Source: Siderastrea radians (lineage: Eukaryota; Cnidaria; Anthozoa; Scleractinia; Rhizangiidae). From it: a stretch of 64,000 bases of DNA. Below are positions 62,934-64,000 of the stretch, piece after piece. The stretch spans positions 19,663,701 to 19,727,700 of the forward strand of contig OZ024890.1 in NCBI GenBank assembly GCA_964017195.1. Direction: 5' to 3'. Position 1 is the stretch's first letter; every line of letters begins with the position of its first letter. The notes beneath the pieces are model-generated. The model had not been told where the DNA came from. It ran no database searches and saw only the letters and a list, made by a program, of their open reading frames with translations. The translations under genes and the position numbers were made by a program.

Positions 62934-64000
62934 TAAGCCATAAAGGCTTTAATATGGCTCTTGTCTGTTCAGATCCCGGTCCAAACGTCTACAACTTACT
63001 CTACAGCATGGAAACTGAACTTTACTTCCATTTCCGAAGTTGTTTGGCAAATTTTATTTCGGGCATGCGCACAATTAAAAATTTGGACAATTTGGCCGTT
63101 TTTGAACGAGAAAAACATAGTACCAGGCCAACTCTTCGGGTTTTAGCGCTTAATCCCGTTGTTTTTGGTCCTCAGTTGGGATTTTTTTAGCTTGTAGACT
63201 ATTTGATAGTCTTTCCTTGAACTAGAAAAGATTTCACCTTATTTTTCAGGAAAGAGGAAATTTTCAACTGAAAGTGTCAACCTCTGCCACAACCTCGTCC
63301 CCAGGGTCTTCTCGCTTTTCAATATGGCGATGGCTCGGGAGAAGACCCTGGCACACAGCAGATCACGTGTCTCCAAAGAGGATGGAGATGTATTCAAAAT
63401 GGCGGCTACGGCGAAAAGGGTGAGAAGAACTGGGTACGAGATGTGGCTAAGGTGAAGATAAACAAAATGGCGGAAAAAGCTGAAGTTCAGTTCAAGAAAA
63501 AATAGGAAAAACAGACTTGTTTTGCATGTAAGAGTCTTAGGAATACGGCAAAGTGTTGGAAGTCTTGTTTTTGCTGTTCATTGTTTCTTTTTTGTTATTT
63601 TAAAGTTAAGAGTAATGGGTTTGAGCGTACTCTACTGCTTAACTCCGTACCGCTATTTGATTCAATGTTGCTCAAGTGAACATATTATATTTTTGTTTCA
63701 TGAGGCTTTAGGCAATAAATTGTCTTATCGTTACATTGTTACAAATCTGCCCTTCTTAAATATTGTTATAAATCCGTCCTTCTTAACATTATATGCTTCA
63801 GCTTAAGACTTTTCGAATATATCAGGCTCAGATTAAGCTTGAAATATAAATATTATGGAGTGAGCTTAGGCCTTTAATAGAAAATGACTCATTTATTTAT
63901 TTATTTACTTACTTATTTATTTAAGCTTATTTACAGTGCAACCTCGATTTAACGAAGTGCAAGAGAATGGGAAAAGAGCAGTGTTGTATGGACTGGTTAA
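62500..64000. other. Mostly non-coding, presumed ABCC intron; LINE remnant inside
   Basis: No further ABCC exon was recognised up to 64000, so the rest of the gene lies beyond the window. A near-perfect hairpin (CCAGGGTCTTCTC / GAGAAGACCCTGG) occupies about 63299-63353. A short TTAT tract is at 63890-63922. Confidence 0.5.
62740..62935 (+). mobile_element. 5'-truncated LINE 3' end with (ATT)n tail
   Basis: A conceptual reading gives FWNTLPLNI, a stop, NSSTVSVFKRKLSFNL, which is the C-terminal end of a CR1/L2-like RT. This is followed by GCGCCTCGAGCAAG...GGATGTGTGCACTATATAAATGC and an (ATT)n tail (62901-62933). Only the last ~200 bp of the element is present. Confidence 0.7.

Overview
The window looks like AT-rich nuclear DNA of an anthozoan cnidarian, most likely a stony coral. 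This is an inference from the compact single-exon rhodopsin-like GPCR array, the abundant Penelope-like elements (PLEs), foldback and MITE-type repeats, tRNA-derived SINEs and trinucleotide or tetranucleotide microsatellites. There are no operons or bacterial features. Host protein-coding content is small: seven intact GPCR genes, at least nine GPCR pseudogenes or relics, and the 3' end of one ABCC-type transporter gene.

Layout. 1-7.4 kb: repeats only (diverged dispersed repeats, a tRNA-derived SINE, palindromic MITEs, a 9-bp minisatellite, a decayed PLE). 7.4-23 kb: GPCR subfamily A (intact genes at 7992 and 14398; a 5' fragment at 13.5 kb; a pseudogene at 19.6-22.0 kb broken by a LINE and by a foldback SINE-like element), in at least two tandem copies of a ~6 kb unit. 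24-39.5 kb: subfamilies B, B, C, D (intact at 25511, 32908, 38400; pseudogenes at 27350, 30598, 34866), with strongly decayed E relics. 39.5-46.8 kb: two PLEs facing each other. The plus-strand one is split by a 3.5 kb TTAA-flanked DNA transposon. Each PLE has a recognisable hammerhead ribozyme fold beyond its reading frame. 47.3-56.3 kb: a second copy of the B-B-C-D-E block (intact B at 49038 and D at 54934; broken B and C between them). 56.5-64 kb: an ABCC transporter on the minus strand (two exons seen) whose intron holds a TTAA-flanked element with a decayed THAP domain, followed by LINE and repeat remnants.

How it fits together. The receptors share one fold: a conserved N-terminal Cys, a Cys just before TM3, no Cys in extracellular loop 2, DRL in place of DRY, and NPxxY in TM7. 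The B, C and D genes also share an upstream block with near-constant spacing to the ATG, so the promoter region was duplicated with the coding exon. The array therefore looks like a birth-and-death family of orphan class A receptors. The most interesting non-genic signals are seven TTAA-flanked elements (two in the same duplicated target site, three supported by empty sites or frame restoration), the two hammerhead folds, a tRNA-promoter foldback with a 14-bp target-site duplication, and the shared upstream GPCR motif.
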